A stretch of 64,000 nt of DNA, taken from NCBI RefSeq assembly GCF_023347295.1, contig NZ_CP094469.1:2604001-2668000 (forward strand), read 5' to 3'. Positions 1-7,350 of the stretch are shown here, in pieces. Positions within the stretch are counted from its first letter, which is position 1. Every line of letters begins with the position of its first letter. The notes below the pieces were generated by a model. It was not told the origin of the DNA. It did not search any database and saw only the letters and a program-made list of their open reading frames with translations. The translations under genes and the position numbers were made by a program. The stretch comes from Faecalibacterium sp. I3-3-33 (lineage in GTDB: Bacteria > Bacillota > Clostridia > Oscillospirales > Ruminococcaceae).

Positions 1-447
1 GTCTCTGTGGGCTGCATCTACAACTACTTCGGCTCCAAGACCGAGCTGGTAAGCGCAGCCGTGGAAAGCATCTGGAACGACATCTTCCACCACCCGGAGG
101 ACGAAGCCGTGTTTCAGGACACCCTGTCCTGCATCCGGTGGATGTACCGGCAGATGGAATACGGCTGCCAGCAATATCCCGGCTTCTTCACACACCATGC
201 GCTGGGTTTTGTGCAACAGGACACTGCCGACGGCAAGCAGCAGATGCGGCAGACATGGCAGCACATTCTGGATGCCTTGTGCAACGTGCTGCGCCACGAT
301 GCCAAAGTCCGTCCTGACGCTTTTACCGAGCAGTTCACCCCGGAGCAGTTCGCGGGCATCCTGTTCTCCCTGATGCTGTCCGCGGTGGTGCAGCAGAGCT
401 TTGACCCCTCTGCGGTGCTGGAGATCGTGCGCAGAACCATTTATTAA
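1..447 (+). CDS. TetR/AcrR-family transcriptional regulator, 3' part
   Basis: The reading frame is open from base 1, so the start lies outside the window. The first residues (VSVGCIYNYFGSKTELV) are the end of a TetR-type helix-turn-helix, whose recognition helix and following segment typically read like YxYFxSKxEL. The remaining roughly 130 residues form the helical ligand-binding and dimerisation part, which is not conserved enough to name a ligand. A strong terminator follows at once. The next gene encodes a membrane protein and its upstream region holds an inverted repeat (496-508), so local control of that gene is a reasonable inference. Family confidence is good; target unknown. Confidence 0.85.
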   Translation, partial: VSVGCIYNYFGSKTELVSAAVESIWNDIFHHPEDEAVFQDTLSCIRWMYRQMEYGCQQYPGFFTHHALGFVQQDTADGKQQMRQTWQHILDALCNVLRHDAKVRPDAFTEQFTPEQFAGILFSLMLSAVVQQSFDPSAVLEIVRRTIY

Positions 448-455
448 GTAAAAAA

Positions 456-484
456 ACATCCCACAGCCCTTGTGGGATGTTTTT
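456..484 (+). terminator. intrinsic terminator after the tetR-like gene
   Basis: Ten-base perfect arms ACATCCCACA / TGTGGGATGT around a 5-nt loop, followed by four T. It begins 8 bases after the stop codon. Confidence 0.85.
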
Positions 485-495
485 AAGCTCGAATA

Positions 496-508
496 TGAAC
501 ATCGTTCA
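496..508. promoter_or_regulatory. candidate operator, inverted repeat TGAAC-N3-GTTCA
   Basis: A perfect 5+5 inverted repeat sits between the TetR-type regulator and the membrane protein gene. TetR proteins bind such short palindromes, often beside their own gene. Assignment is by position only. Confidence 0.35.
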
Positions 509-642
509 ATTTGGCTCCTGTGCCCCGCAGAACATACTACTGTAAACCCTTTTCCCTACGATGCCTCCGGTACGGCTCTGCCGCGCCGGTTCACTATAAA
601 ATCAAAAAAACTGCAATCAAAACAAATAAAGGAGAAAAACGT

Positions 643-1317
643 ATGAGAGCTGTTATTGAAACCGTTTTCGATATCTTCTATCTGGTCACCGTGCTCACGG
701 TGGGCGTCCGCATGATCTGCGGCAGCAAGGCTGGCACCCAGTTCCGCCTGTTCGGCCTGATGGCCGTAGTGCTGGGCGCGGGCGACTCCTTCCATCTGGT
801 GCCCCGTGCACTGGCACTGTGCACCACCGGTCTGGAAAACTATGCCGTGCCGCTGGGTCTGGGCAAGTGGATCACCTCTGTGACTATGACCGTGTTCTAT
901 GTGCTGCTGTACTACGTCTGGCGCAAGCGCTACCAGATCGAGGGGCAGAAGAACGTGACCGCCGCCGTGTACGCCCTGTCCGCTGTGCGCATCGTGCTGT
1001 GCATGATGCCGCAGAACCAGTGGCTCACCAACCACACCCCGCTGGCATGGGGCATCCTGCGCAATGTGCCCTTTGCCCTGCTGGGTCTGCTGATCATCGT
1101 GCTGTTCTACCGCAGCGCCAAGCAGAACAACGACAAGGCTTTCCGCTGGATGTGGCTGACCATCGTGCTGAGCTTCGGCTTCTATATCCCCGTTGTCCTG
1201 TGGGCAGACGTCAACCCCCTGATCGGTATGCTGATGATCCCCAAGACCTGCGCCTACGTCTGGACCGTGCTCATTGGCTACAACGCCATGAAGGCCGAGA
1301 CCTGCAAACAGAACTAA
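643..1317 (+). CDS. integral membrane protein of unknown function
   Basis: The ATG at 643 is preceded by AAAGGAG with normal spacing; the frame is open further upstream but has no comparable start. The 224-residue product is almost entirely hydrophobic, with about seven likely membrane helices (near residues 5-22, 33-50, 72-90, 102-120, 138-156, 167-186 and 192-212) and short basic loops. I recognise no catalytic motif. It stands alone between two terminators, next to a TetR-type regulator that may control it. It could be a small transporter or sensor; the sequence does not decide. Confidence 0.8.
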   Translation: MRAVIETVFDIFYLVTVLTVGVRMICGSKAGTQFRLFGLMAVVLGAGDSFHLVPRALALCTTGLENYAVPLGLGKWITSVTMTVFYVLLYYVWRKRYQIEGQKNVTAAVYALSAVRIVLCMMPQNQWLTNHTPLAWGILRNVPFALLGLLIIVLFYRSAKQNNDKAFRWMWLTIVLSFGFYIPVVLWADVNPLIGMLMIPKTCAYVWTVLIGYNAMKAETCKQN

Positions 1318-1341
1318 TATTTCCCCCCTGCTTAACAGAAA

Positions 1342-1388
1342 ACCCGCCGACAGACAGCGATGCACTGCTCTGCCGACGGGCTTTTTTC
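1342..1388 (+). terminator. intrinsic terminator
   Basis: Imperfect stem (5' CCCGCCGACAG pairing with CTGCCGACGGG, with mismatches) followed by six T. It ends the membrane protein transcript. Confidence 0.7.
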
Positions 1389-1403
1389 TATAATAGGTAA
1401 GCA

Positions 1404-1530
1404 AGACGATTGGAAATGCCCTCCGCGTTGCTCTGGGCACATTCAGCGGAAAGATTATTTTTATTTCGTAGTTTCAAAACGCCTGCGGGCGTTTTGAAAC
1501 TACTTTTTCACAGGAGGGGTCGTAACGGCA
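1404..1530. repeat. partial MITE-like element, copy A (left end and hairpin)
   Basis: Starts with AGACGATTGGAAATGCCCTC, continues through an AGCGGAAA box to a perfect hairpin (16-bp arms, TGCG loop, 1481-1516), then TTTTCACAGGAGGGG. The same order of blocks occurs in the full copies at 22889-23245 and 48706-49080 (the latter inverted). The right terminal inverted repeat is missing here. Directly downstream, toward 1580, lies a second GC-rich inverted repeat near the 3' end of gntR. Confidence 0.75.
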
Positions 1531-1588
1531 AACGACATCTGCCGCGCTGGTTTCCTGCGGAAATATCCGCGCGGCGGCAAGCGGTATT

Positions 1589-2263
1589 TTACCCCTCGGT
1601 GAAATACTCCGGGTGAACGCTGCGCGCCTGCTCCACCGAAAGCTTATAACGGTTCAGGTGGCTTTCCAGTGCCTCGCCCAGTTCTTCGGCGGTGCCGTGC
1701 AACACCATTTCCAGAATGCGGGTGTGGGCGGCGCAGACGGATTTGTTCTCGTTGGTCTGCAGGCTGAACTTGCGGATGCGCTCCACATGCTGCAGCTCGC
1801 CCAACATGTGGTCAAAATGCTCTTCCATGCCGGTGATCTCAAAGGCCTTGCGGTGGAACTGGTTGTCCAGCTCCAGCAGGTGGGTCTCCCGGTCCGGCTG
1901 GGTCAGGTCGGCCTCCAGCAGGCGATAGTTCTCGATGACCTGCCGGTACTCCTGCTCCTGCTGGTCGGTCAAACGGCCGCGCACGCGGTTCAAGATCTCT
2001 TTTTCAAGGGTGAAGCGGGCAAACTGCTCCAGCTCCATCCGCTTCAGGTCGATGGGCGCCACATGGGTACCGCTCTGGGGTTTGATGTCCACCATGTGGG
2101 CAATGTTGAGCATGATCAGCGCCTCCCGCATGGGGGTGCGGCTGATGCCCATCTGCTCCGCAAGTTCCCTGTCGTTCAGGGGGTCGCCGGGCTTCAGTTC
2201 CATGGTGATGATCCGGCTTCGGATGGTCTGATACGCCTGTTCCCTCGCACTCAAAGATGCCAT
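1589..2263 (-). CDS. GntR-family regulator, FadR/FCD subfamily; likely controls the uronate operon
   Basis: The N-terminal winged helix (residues 8-72) has the GntR hallmarks: LKPGDPLNDRELAEQMGIS and the RTPMREAL recognition segment. Residues 85-215 are an all-helical FCD effector domain with spaced histidines (HLLELDNQFHRKAFE, HTRIL) typical of metal-assisted organic-acid binding. Total 224 residues is normal for the subfamily. A 14-base palindrome lies at its own promoter and its 10-base core recurs at the promoter of eda-kdgK-kduI (4218-4227). I infer an autoregulated repressor of hexuronate catabolism, comparable in role to UxuR/ExuR/KdgR-type regulators; the effector is not visible. Confidence 0.9.
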   Translation of the reverse strand: MASLSAREQAYQTIRSRIITMELKPGDPLNDRELAEQMGISRTPMREALIMLNIAHMVDIKPQSGTHVAPIDLKRMELEQFARFTLEKEILNRVRGRLTDQQEQEYRQVIENYRLLEADLTQPDRETHLLELDNQFHRKAFEITGMEEHFDHMLGELQHVERIRKFSLQTNENKSVCAAHTRILEMVLHGTAEELGEALESHLNRYKLSVEQARSVHPEYFTEG

Positions 2264-2306
2264 TGCAGTGTTCTCCCTTCGGGGTCAGTTGGTGGTAAAT
2301 CTTGTA

Positions 2307-2320
2307 ATATACTAGTATAT
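2307..2320. promoter_or_regulatory. perfect 14-bp palindrome ATATACTAGTATAT, candidate GntR operator
   Basis: It lies just downstream of the gntR -10 box, where a bound protein would block transcription. Its core ATACTAGTAT is repeated exactly at 4218-4227 before the kdu operon. Confidence 0.6.
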
Positions 2321-2324
2321 GACC

Positions 2325-2353
2325 ATATTACCCAACTGCCGGGCAACTGTCAA
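2325..2353 (-). promoter_or_regulatory. sigmaA-type promoter of gntR
   Basis: On the minus strand, -35 TTGACA (2353-2348), a 17-base spacer, and -10 TAATAT (2330-2325). The palindromic operator follows immediately. Confidence 0.6.
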
Positions 2354-2398
2354 TAGCAGGAGCAACCGAAAATTGCGGTCAATTTTTTGCTATTTTGT

Positions 2399-3040
2399 TC
2401 AATGAAGTGCCCGCGCCGGGCGGTACACCACCGGCAGCCACACAAAAGCCACTGCCAAGCCGCAGGCCACATCAATGACCGAGTGCTGCTTGGTGAACAC
2501 GGTGGACAGGCAGATCAGCGCCGCCCACACCCATGCCAGCACCTTGCGCAGGGGCTTGCCCTCTGCCAGCTTACTATGGCTGAAAGCCATTGCCATGCAG
2601 GCGGAGCTCTGGCAGTGGATGGAGGGGCAGACGTTCACGGCGGCATCCGCTTTCCACAGCAGCTGCATGACCCGCAGCGCCGGGTTATCCCGGCCAAGGG
2701 TCTCCACGGCGGGGCGCAGCTCCAGCCCATTGGGCAGGATCATGTACACGATCAGGCAGAAGGTCATGCCGGAAAACATGGTCAGGCAAAGCTTATCGTA
2801 GGTGGCGGTATCGCACCACCACAGTGCCGCCGTCACCCCCGCCAGCAGCAGAAACCAGCTGCAATAAGGGAGCACGAACCACTCGTTGAAGGGGATCAGA
2901 TCGTCCAGCGGACTGTGCAGGATATATTTGGGGGCGGTGACGGTGAGATCCAGCCAGAAGAACCAGATCAGGTACACCACCCAGTACAGCTGATACCACA
3001 GGTGCGGGCGGCACCGGCTGCGCAGTTGGCTAAGTTTCAT
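2399..3040 (-). CDS. PAP2-family membrane phosphatase
   Basis: The ATG at 3040 has an AGGAG site at good distance; the longer open frame upstream would start inside the promoter. The 213-residue product has about five membrane helices. The PAP2 phosphatase motifs are PSIHCQSS (C2, with the catalytic histidine) and KQHSVIDV (C3, with the nucleophilic histidine), near residues 140 and 185. Such enzymes dephosphorylate lipid phosphates such as undecaprenyl pyrophosphate or phosphatidate at the outer membrane face; the substrate here cannot be told. It is transcribed divergently from the HAD phosphatase gene. Confidence 0.85.
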   Translation of the reverse strand: MKLSQLRSRCRPHLWYQLYWVVYLIWFFWLDLTVTAPKYILHSPLDDLIPFNEWFVLPYCSWFLLLAGVTAALWWCDTATYDKLCLTMFSGMTFCLIVYMILPNGLELRPAVETLGRDNPALRVMQLLWKADAAVNVCPSIHCQSSACMAMAFSHSKLAEGKPLRKVLAWVWAALICLSTVFTKQHSVIDVACGLAVAFVWLPVVYRPARALH

Positions 3041-3076
3041 GTCGTTTCTCCTATTTTTTATGTGAATTGACGTGCT

Positions 3077-3105
3077 ATTATAGCACATTCCGTCCACTTG
3101 CGCAA
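3077..3105 (-). promoter_or_regulatory. promoter of the PAP2 gene
   Basis: Minus strand: -35 TTGCGC (3105-3100), 17-base spacer, -10 TATAAT (3082-3077). The -35 box overlaps that of the divergent HAD promoter in the palindrome TTGCGCAA. Confidence 0.65.
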
Positions 3106-3126
3106 ATGTTTTCCCTGCGATACAAT
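3098..3126 (+). promoter_or_regulatory. promoter of the HAD phosphatase gene
   Basis: -35 TTGCGC (3098-3103), 17-base spacer, -10 TACAAT (3121-3126), 38 bases before the start codon. Confidence 0.65.
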
Positions 3127-3164
3127 AAAAATAAGCTGGATCTTATTTATAAAAGGAGTACGTC

Positions 3165-4073
3165 ATGCCACAAGAATTTCCCGCCATCCGTCTGGTCGCG
3201 CTGGATCTGGACGGCACCCTGCTGAACCGCGAGGGGCACGTCACGCCCCGCACCCGTGCCGCTTTGCAGGCCGCCGTGGACAAGGGCGTGTACATCGTGC
3301 CCGCCACCGGGCGTCCGCTGGCCAGTCTGCCGCCGGAGGTGGCGCAGCTGCCCGGCATCCGCTACGTCATCACCTGCAACGGTGCCGCCGTGTGGGACTT
3401 GGGCTCCGACCCCGTGGGCGCCGTGTACAGCCGCTATTCCAACGCGAAAGAGCACCGCACCAGCACGCCGGTCTGCCTGCTGCACAGCCTGATGCCGGTG
3501 GAGACTGCCCGCGAAGCCTTTGCGGTCTGCGAGAGCTGCCACGCCGACCTGCGCATTTTCTCGGACGGATACGCCTGCACCGATGCCCGCAGCATTGCAC
3601 TGGCCGCTGCCCGGGCTGCAAAGAAGGACAGCACCGAAGCGCGCCAGCCCAACGATGGCCGCTTTACCATCCTACGGGACGCAGCCGAGTGGATGAGCCG
3701 CAACGCCTTTGCCATTGAAAAGCTCTGCGTGTTCTTTGAAAACCCGCAGCAGGCTGCGGCTGCGCTGCCCCGCTTCCGCGCCGTCCCGGGCGTGGAGATC
3801 GTGCAGGGGTCGCCGAAAAATGTGGAGGTGACCGCCGCCGGTGTGGACAAGGGCGAGGCACTGCGCGCGCTGGCCGACCGGCTGGGCGTCCCCCACGCAT
3901 CCACCCTTGCGGTGGGCGACAGCGAGAACGACCGCGCCATGCTGCAAAAGGCCGGGGTGGCTGCTGTGATGGCAAACGGCATGCCGGAAATTCAGGCGCT
4001 GGCGCACCTTGTCAGCAAGGCCGACTGCGACCATGACGGCGTAGCGGAGATACTGGAAACTCTTGGCATCTGA
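3165..4073 (+). CDS. Cof-type HAD superfamily phosphatase
   Basis: Start ATG preceded by AAAAGGAG. The 302-residue protein has HAD motif I DLDGTLLNREG (nucleophile Asp near residue 14), motif II in IVPATGRPL, a C2-type cap (about 85-200), the motif III lysine in the region of SPKNVEV, and motif IV GDSENDRAML. This is the Cof/YbiV pattern: soluble Mg-dependent phosphatases acting on sugar phosphates, nucleotides or flavin phosphates. The substrate is not predictable from sequence. It stands alone between the divergent PAP2 gene and the uronate operon. Confidence 0.88.
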   Translation: MPQEFPAIRLVALDLDGTLLNREGHVTPRTRAALQAAVDKGVYIVPATGRPLASLPPEVAQLPGIRYVITCNGAAVWDLGSDPVGAVYSRYSNAKEHRTSTPVCLLHSLMPVETAREAFAVCESCHADLRIFSDGYACTDARSIALAAARAAKKDSTEARQPNDGRFTILRDAAEWMSRNAFAIEKLCVFFENPQQAAAALPRFRAVPGVEIVQGSPKNVEVTAAGVDKGEALRALADRLGVPHASTLAVGDSENDRAMLQKAGVAAVMANGMPEIQALAHLVSKADCDHDGVAEILETLGI

Positions 4074-4193
4074 GCCAGTTTTTACAGCAATTTCACAGCA
4101 TTTTCACCGGGTTCTGACCCGATTTTTCGGGTCGTTCGTCATTTTTGTGCAATGTATACAAGCTATTATGCTAAACATTGTGCTTGTTGAGTA

Positions 4194-4222
4194 TTACCAA
4201 AGACGGGCTGTTCGTTTATACT
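4194..4222 (+). promoter_or_regulatory. promoter of the eda-kdgK-kduI operon
   Basis: -35 TTACCA (4194-4199), 17-base spacer, -10 TATACT (4217-4222). The ATACTAGTAT palindrome overlaps the -10 box. Confidence 0.5.
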
Positions 4223-4227
4223 AGTAT
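4218..4227. promoter_or_regulatory. palindrome ATACTAGTAT, candidate GntR operator of the uronate operon
   Basis: Exact copy of the core of the palindrome at the gntR promoter (2309-2318). It covers the -10 region of the operon promoter, which fits repression. Confidence 0.6.
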
Positions 4228-4310
4228 CATAAGCGCGTATGGGGGTATTGCGCCCACAGGAGCAAACCCGACGCACCGAGAGAGTTCAAATATAAAAGGA
4301 GAAATGCGTT

Positions 4311-5273
4311 ATGAATCCCATCGTAGAAAAGGTCTATCAGATCGGCATTATCCCTGTTATCGCTTTCAACAGCGTTGATGAGGCCCTGCCCCTGTGCAAG
4401 GCTCTGGCTGAGGGCGGTCTGCCCGCAGCTGAGGTCACCTTCCGCACTGCCTGTGCTGAAGAGTGCATCCGCAAGATCCACGAGGAGATGCCCGAGATGC
4501 TGCTGGGTGCCGGCACCGTTCTGACCTGCGAGCAGGCCGACCGTGCTATGGCTGCCGGTGCTTCCTTCATCGTTGCTCCCGGCTTCGACCCCGAGGTCTG
4601 CAAGCACGTCATCGCCAAGGGCGGCATCATGATGCCCGGCACCTGCTCCGCAGGCGAGATGCAGCAGGCTATGAACATGGGCTGCGAGGCTCTGAAGTTC
4701 TTCCCCGCTGAGGCAAACGGCGGTGTTGGCATGCTGAAGAACATCGGCGCTGCCCTGAAGGGCGCTCGCTGGATGTGCACCGGCGGTGTCAACGCCAAGA
4801 ACGTCAACGATTATCTGGGCTATGACCAGATCTTTGCCGTGGGCGGCACCTGGATGTGCAAGAGCGATGTGATCAAGGCCGGCGACTGGGCAAAGATCAC
4901 CGCACAGAGCAAGGAAGCTGTTGACACCATGCTGGGTCTGAAGCTGCTGCACGTTGGCATCAACACCGACAACGAGGAAGAGGCCATGAAGGTGGCTAAC
5001 CTGATCGGCGCTATGCTGAACATGAAGGTCGCTCCCGGCAACTCCAGCATCTTTGTCGGCAACAAGGAGTTCGAGATCATGAAGAAGCCCGGCCGCGGCA
5101 CCAATGGCCACATCGCCATCGGCTGCAACAACGTGGACCGCGCCATCTACCACCTGTCTCAGCGCGGCGTGAAGTTCGATCTGGACAGCAAGAACGTGAA
5201 GAACGGCAAGACTGTTGCCTGCTACATGGCAGATGAGATCGCCGGCTTTGCCTTCCATCTGGTGCAGGCATAA
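4311..5273 (+). CDS. eda: KDPG/KHG aldolase with C-terminal VOC-like domain
   Basis: Start ATG follows AAAGGAG. Residues 1-205 are a class I KDPG aldolase barrel: PVIAFNS, AAEVTFRT (with the catalytic Glu), GAGTVL, and ALKFFPAE with the Schiff-base lysine. It should cleave 2-keto-3-deoxy-6-phosphogluconate to pyruvate and glyceraldehyde 3-phosphate. Residues 215-320 are an extra domain with the look of a VOC/glyoxalase fold (LLHVGINTDNEEEAMKVA, GHIAIGCNNVDRAIYHL). Classic Eda is about 210 residues, so this is a fusion. First gene of the operon, followed by the KDG kinase that makes its substrate. Confidence 0.9.
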   Translation: MNPIVEKVYQIGIIPVIAFNSVDEALPLCKALAEGGLPAAEVTFRTACAEECIRKIHEEMPEMLLGAGTVLTCEQADRAMAAGASFIVAPGFDPEVCKHVIAKGGIMMPGTCSAGEMQQAMNMGCEALKFFPAEANGGVGMLKNIGAALKGARWMCTGGVNAKNVNDYLGYDQIFAVGGTWMCKSDVIKAGDWAKITAQSKEAVDTMLGLKLLHVGINTDNEEEAMKVANLIGAMLNMKVAPGNSSIFVGNKEFEIMKKPGRGTNGHIAIGCNNVDRAIYHLSQRGVKFDLDSKNVKNGKTVACYMADEIAGFAFHLVQA

Positions 5274-5365
5274 GCGCCTGTCCCCTTTTACCCGTAAAAG
5301 CCCCACCGCAGCGGGTATGCCCTGCGGCGGGATGATGAAACACCTGATATAAAGGAGAATAACCA

Positions 5366-6391
5366 ATGAGAGTCGTTACTTTTGGCGAACTGATGGTCCG
5401 TCTGCAGCCCTTCAACTACGAGCGTTTCGTTCAGGCTAACAGCCTGGAGTTCACCTTCGGCGGCGGCGAGGCCAACGTTGCTGTTTCTCTGGCCAACTAC
5501 GGTCTGGACGCAGCTTTTGTTACCAAGCTCCCCGCACACGCCATCGGTCAGGCCGCTGTCAACAGCCTGCGCCGCTACGGCGTCGATACCAGCATGATCA
5601 CCCGCGGCGGTGACCGTGTGGGCATCTACTACAACGAGAAGGGCGCTTCTCAGCGTGGCTCCGTCTGCATCTACGACCGTGCCAACAGCGCTATCCAGCT
5701 GGCTCAGCCTTCCGACTTTGATTGGGACAAGATCTTCGAGGGCGTGGATTGGTTCCACTTCACCGGCATCACCCCGGCTCTGGGCGAGAACGTTGTCGAG
5801 ATCTGCCGCGAGGCCTGCAAGGCTGCTAAGGCTCACGGCGTGAAGATCAGCTGCGACCTGAACTACCGCGGCAAGCTGTGGACCCGTGAGCAGGCCCGCG
5901 CTGCCATGACCGATCTGTGCCAGTACGTTGACGTGTGCATCTCCAACGAGGAGGACGCAAAGGACGTGTTCGGCATCGAGGCCGAGGCTACCGATATCTA
6001 CGGCGGCAAGCTGAACGCTGAGGGCTACAAGAGCGTTGCCAAGCAGCTGGCTGACAAGTTCCACTTCGAGAAGGTGGCTATCACCCTGCGTGAAAGCCAC
6101 AGCGCATTCGACAACGGCTGGAGCGCTATGCTGTACGATGTTGCTTCTAACGAGTACTGCTTCTCCAAGAAGTACGACCTGCACATCATCGACCGCGTTG
6201 GCGGCGGCGACTCCTTCGGCGGCGGCCTGATCTACAGCCTGCTGACCGGCAAGAGCACTCAGGAGGCTGTCGAGTTCGCAGTTGCAGCTTCCGCTCTGAA
6301 GCACTCCATCGAGGGCGACTACAACATGATGACCGTGTCCGAGGTCGAGAAGCTGGCCGGCGGCGACGGTTCCGGCCGTATCCAGCGCTAA
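5366..6391 (+). CDS. kdgK: 2-keto-3-deoxygluconate kinase, PfkB/ribokinase family
   Basis: ATG preceded by AAAGGAG, 92 bases after eda. The 341-residue protein starts with the PfkB pattern VVTFGELMVRL, has the FGGGEANVAVSLA sugar-binding loop and the C-terminal RVGGGDSFGGG anion hole with the catalytic Asp (the usual consensus is GAGDxF; here GGGDSF). It phosphorylates 2-keto-3-deoxygluconate to KDPG, the substrate of the aldolase encoded before it. The substrate is assigned from operon context, since PfkB kinases are hard to tell apart by motif. Confidence 0.88.
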   Translation: MRVVTFGELMVRLQPFNYERFVQANSLEFTFGGGEANVAVSLANYGLDAAFVTKLPAHAIGQAAVNSLRRYGVDTSMITRGGDRVGIYYNEKGASQRGSVCIYDRANSAIQLAQPSDFDWDKIFEGVDWFHFTGITPALGENVVEICREACKAAKAHGVKISCDLNYRGKLWTREQARAAMTDLCQYVDVCISNEEDAKDVFGIEAEATDIYGGKLNAEGYKSVAKQLADKFHFEKVAITLRESHSAFDNGWSAMLYDVASNEYCFSKKYDLHIIDRVGGGDSFGGGLIYSLLTGKSTQEAVEFAVAASALKHSIEGDYNMMTVSEVEKLAGGDGSGRIQR

Positions 6392-6410
6392 GCGCAGGAG
6401 GGAGTCCGCT

Positions 6411-7259
6411 ATGGATATCCGTTATTCCTGCAACCAGAAGGATTTCAAGCGCTATACCACCGAGGAAATGCGGGACGAGATGCTGATCACCGGCCTGTAC
6501 AAGGCAGATGAAGTGGTGGCCGTTTACAGCCATGTGGACCGCATGGTCACACTGGGCTGTATGCCGGTGCACGAGACCGTGTCTATCGACAAGGGCATCG
6601 ACATCTGGGCCAACTTTGGCACCCACTACTTCCTGGAGCGCCGCGAGATCGGCATGTTCAACATCGGCAAGGATTCCACCGGTATCGTGGTGGCCGACGG
6701 CGTAAAGTACGAGCTGGGCTATAAAGACTGCCTGTACATTACGCAGGGCACCAAGGAAGTCACCTTTGCTTCCGCCGACCCGGAGCATCCCGCCAAGTTC
6801 TACATGGTCTCTGCTCCGGCACACTGCGCTTACCAGACCCGTCTGATCAAGATGGCTGATGCAAACCACCGCCCGCTGGGCAGCGTGGATACCTGCAACA
6901 AGCGCACCATCAACCAGTTCATCCACCCGGATGTGCTGAAGACCTGCCAGCTGAGCATGGGTATGACCGAGCTTGCACCGGGTTCCAACTGGAACACGAT
7001 GCCCAGCCACACCCACGAGCGGCGCATGGAGATCTATACTTACTTTGAACTGCCCGAGGGGCAGGTGGTGTTCCATATGTGCGGCGAGCCTACCCAGACC
7101 CGCCACATCGTGATGCACAACGAGGATGCTGTCATCAGCCCCTCCTGGAGCATTCACAGCGGCGTAGGCACCTCGAACTATACGTTTATCTGGGCAATGG
7201 GCGGCGAGAACATGGAGTTTGACGACATGGACAACATCGCTACCACTGACCTGCGCTAA
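6411..7259 (+). CDS. kduI: 5-keto-4-deoxyuronate isomerase (4-deoxy-L-threo-5-hexosulose-uronate ketol-isomerase)
   Basis: Begins 20 bases after kdgK with a GCAGGAGGG ribosome binding site. The 282-residue length and motifs match KduI cupins: near residue 195 the metal site MPSHTHERRMEIYTYFE supplies two His and a Glu, and a later histidine is in SWSIHSGVGTSNY. It converts the unsaturated uronate released from pectin or glycosaminoglycans to 2,5-diketo-3-deoxygluconate, which KduD then reduces. Followed by a strong terminator, so kduD may also have separate transcription. Confidence 0.93.
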   Translation: MDIRYSCNQKDFKRYTTEEMRDEMLITGLYKADEVVAVYSHVDRMVTLGCMPVHETVSIDKGIDIWANFGTHYFLERREIGMFNIGKDSTGIVVADGVKYELGYKDCLYITQGTKEVTFASADPEHPAKFYMVSAPAHCAYQTRLIKMADANHRPLGSVDTCNKRTINQFIHPDVLKTCQLSMGMTELAPGSNWNTMPSHTHERRMEIYTYFELPEGQVVFHMCGEPTQTRHIVMHNEDAVISPSWSIHSGVGTSNYTFIWAMGGENMEFDDMDNIATTDLR

Positions 7260-7272
7260 AAAGCACCAATCA

Positions 7273-7308
7273 AACGCCCCGTACCGGGTTGCCGGTACGG
7301 GGCGTTTT
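7273..7308 (+). terminator. strong hairpin terminator between kduI and kduD
   Basis: Perfect 15-bp arms (7273-7287 and 7292-7306) with a 4-nt loop GTTG, ending in TTTT. It probably lowers expression of kduD relative to the genes before it, or ends the transcript. Confidence 0.8.
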
Positions 7309-7350
7309 GCTAAAAAATTAACTTGGATACTGTGAAAAAAGGAGAACATC

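Noticed and set aside
556..1440. Long minus-strand open frame opposite the membrane protein gene
   Set aside because: Shadow frame: His/Gln-rich composition and no ribosome binding site, opposite a gene with a good start.
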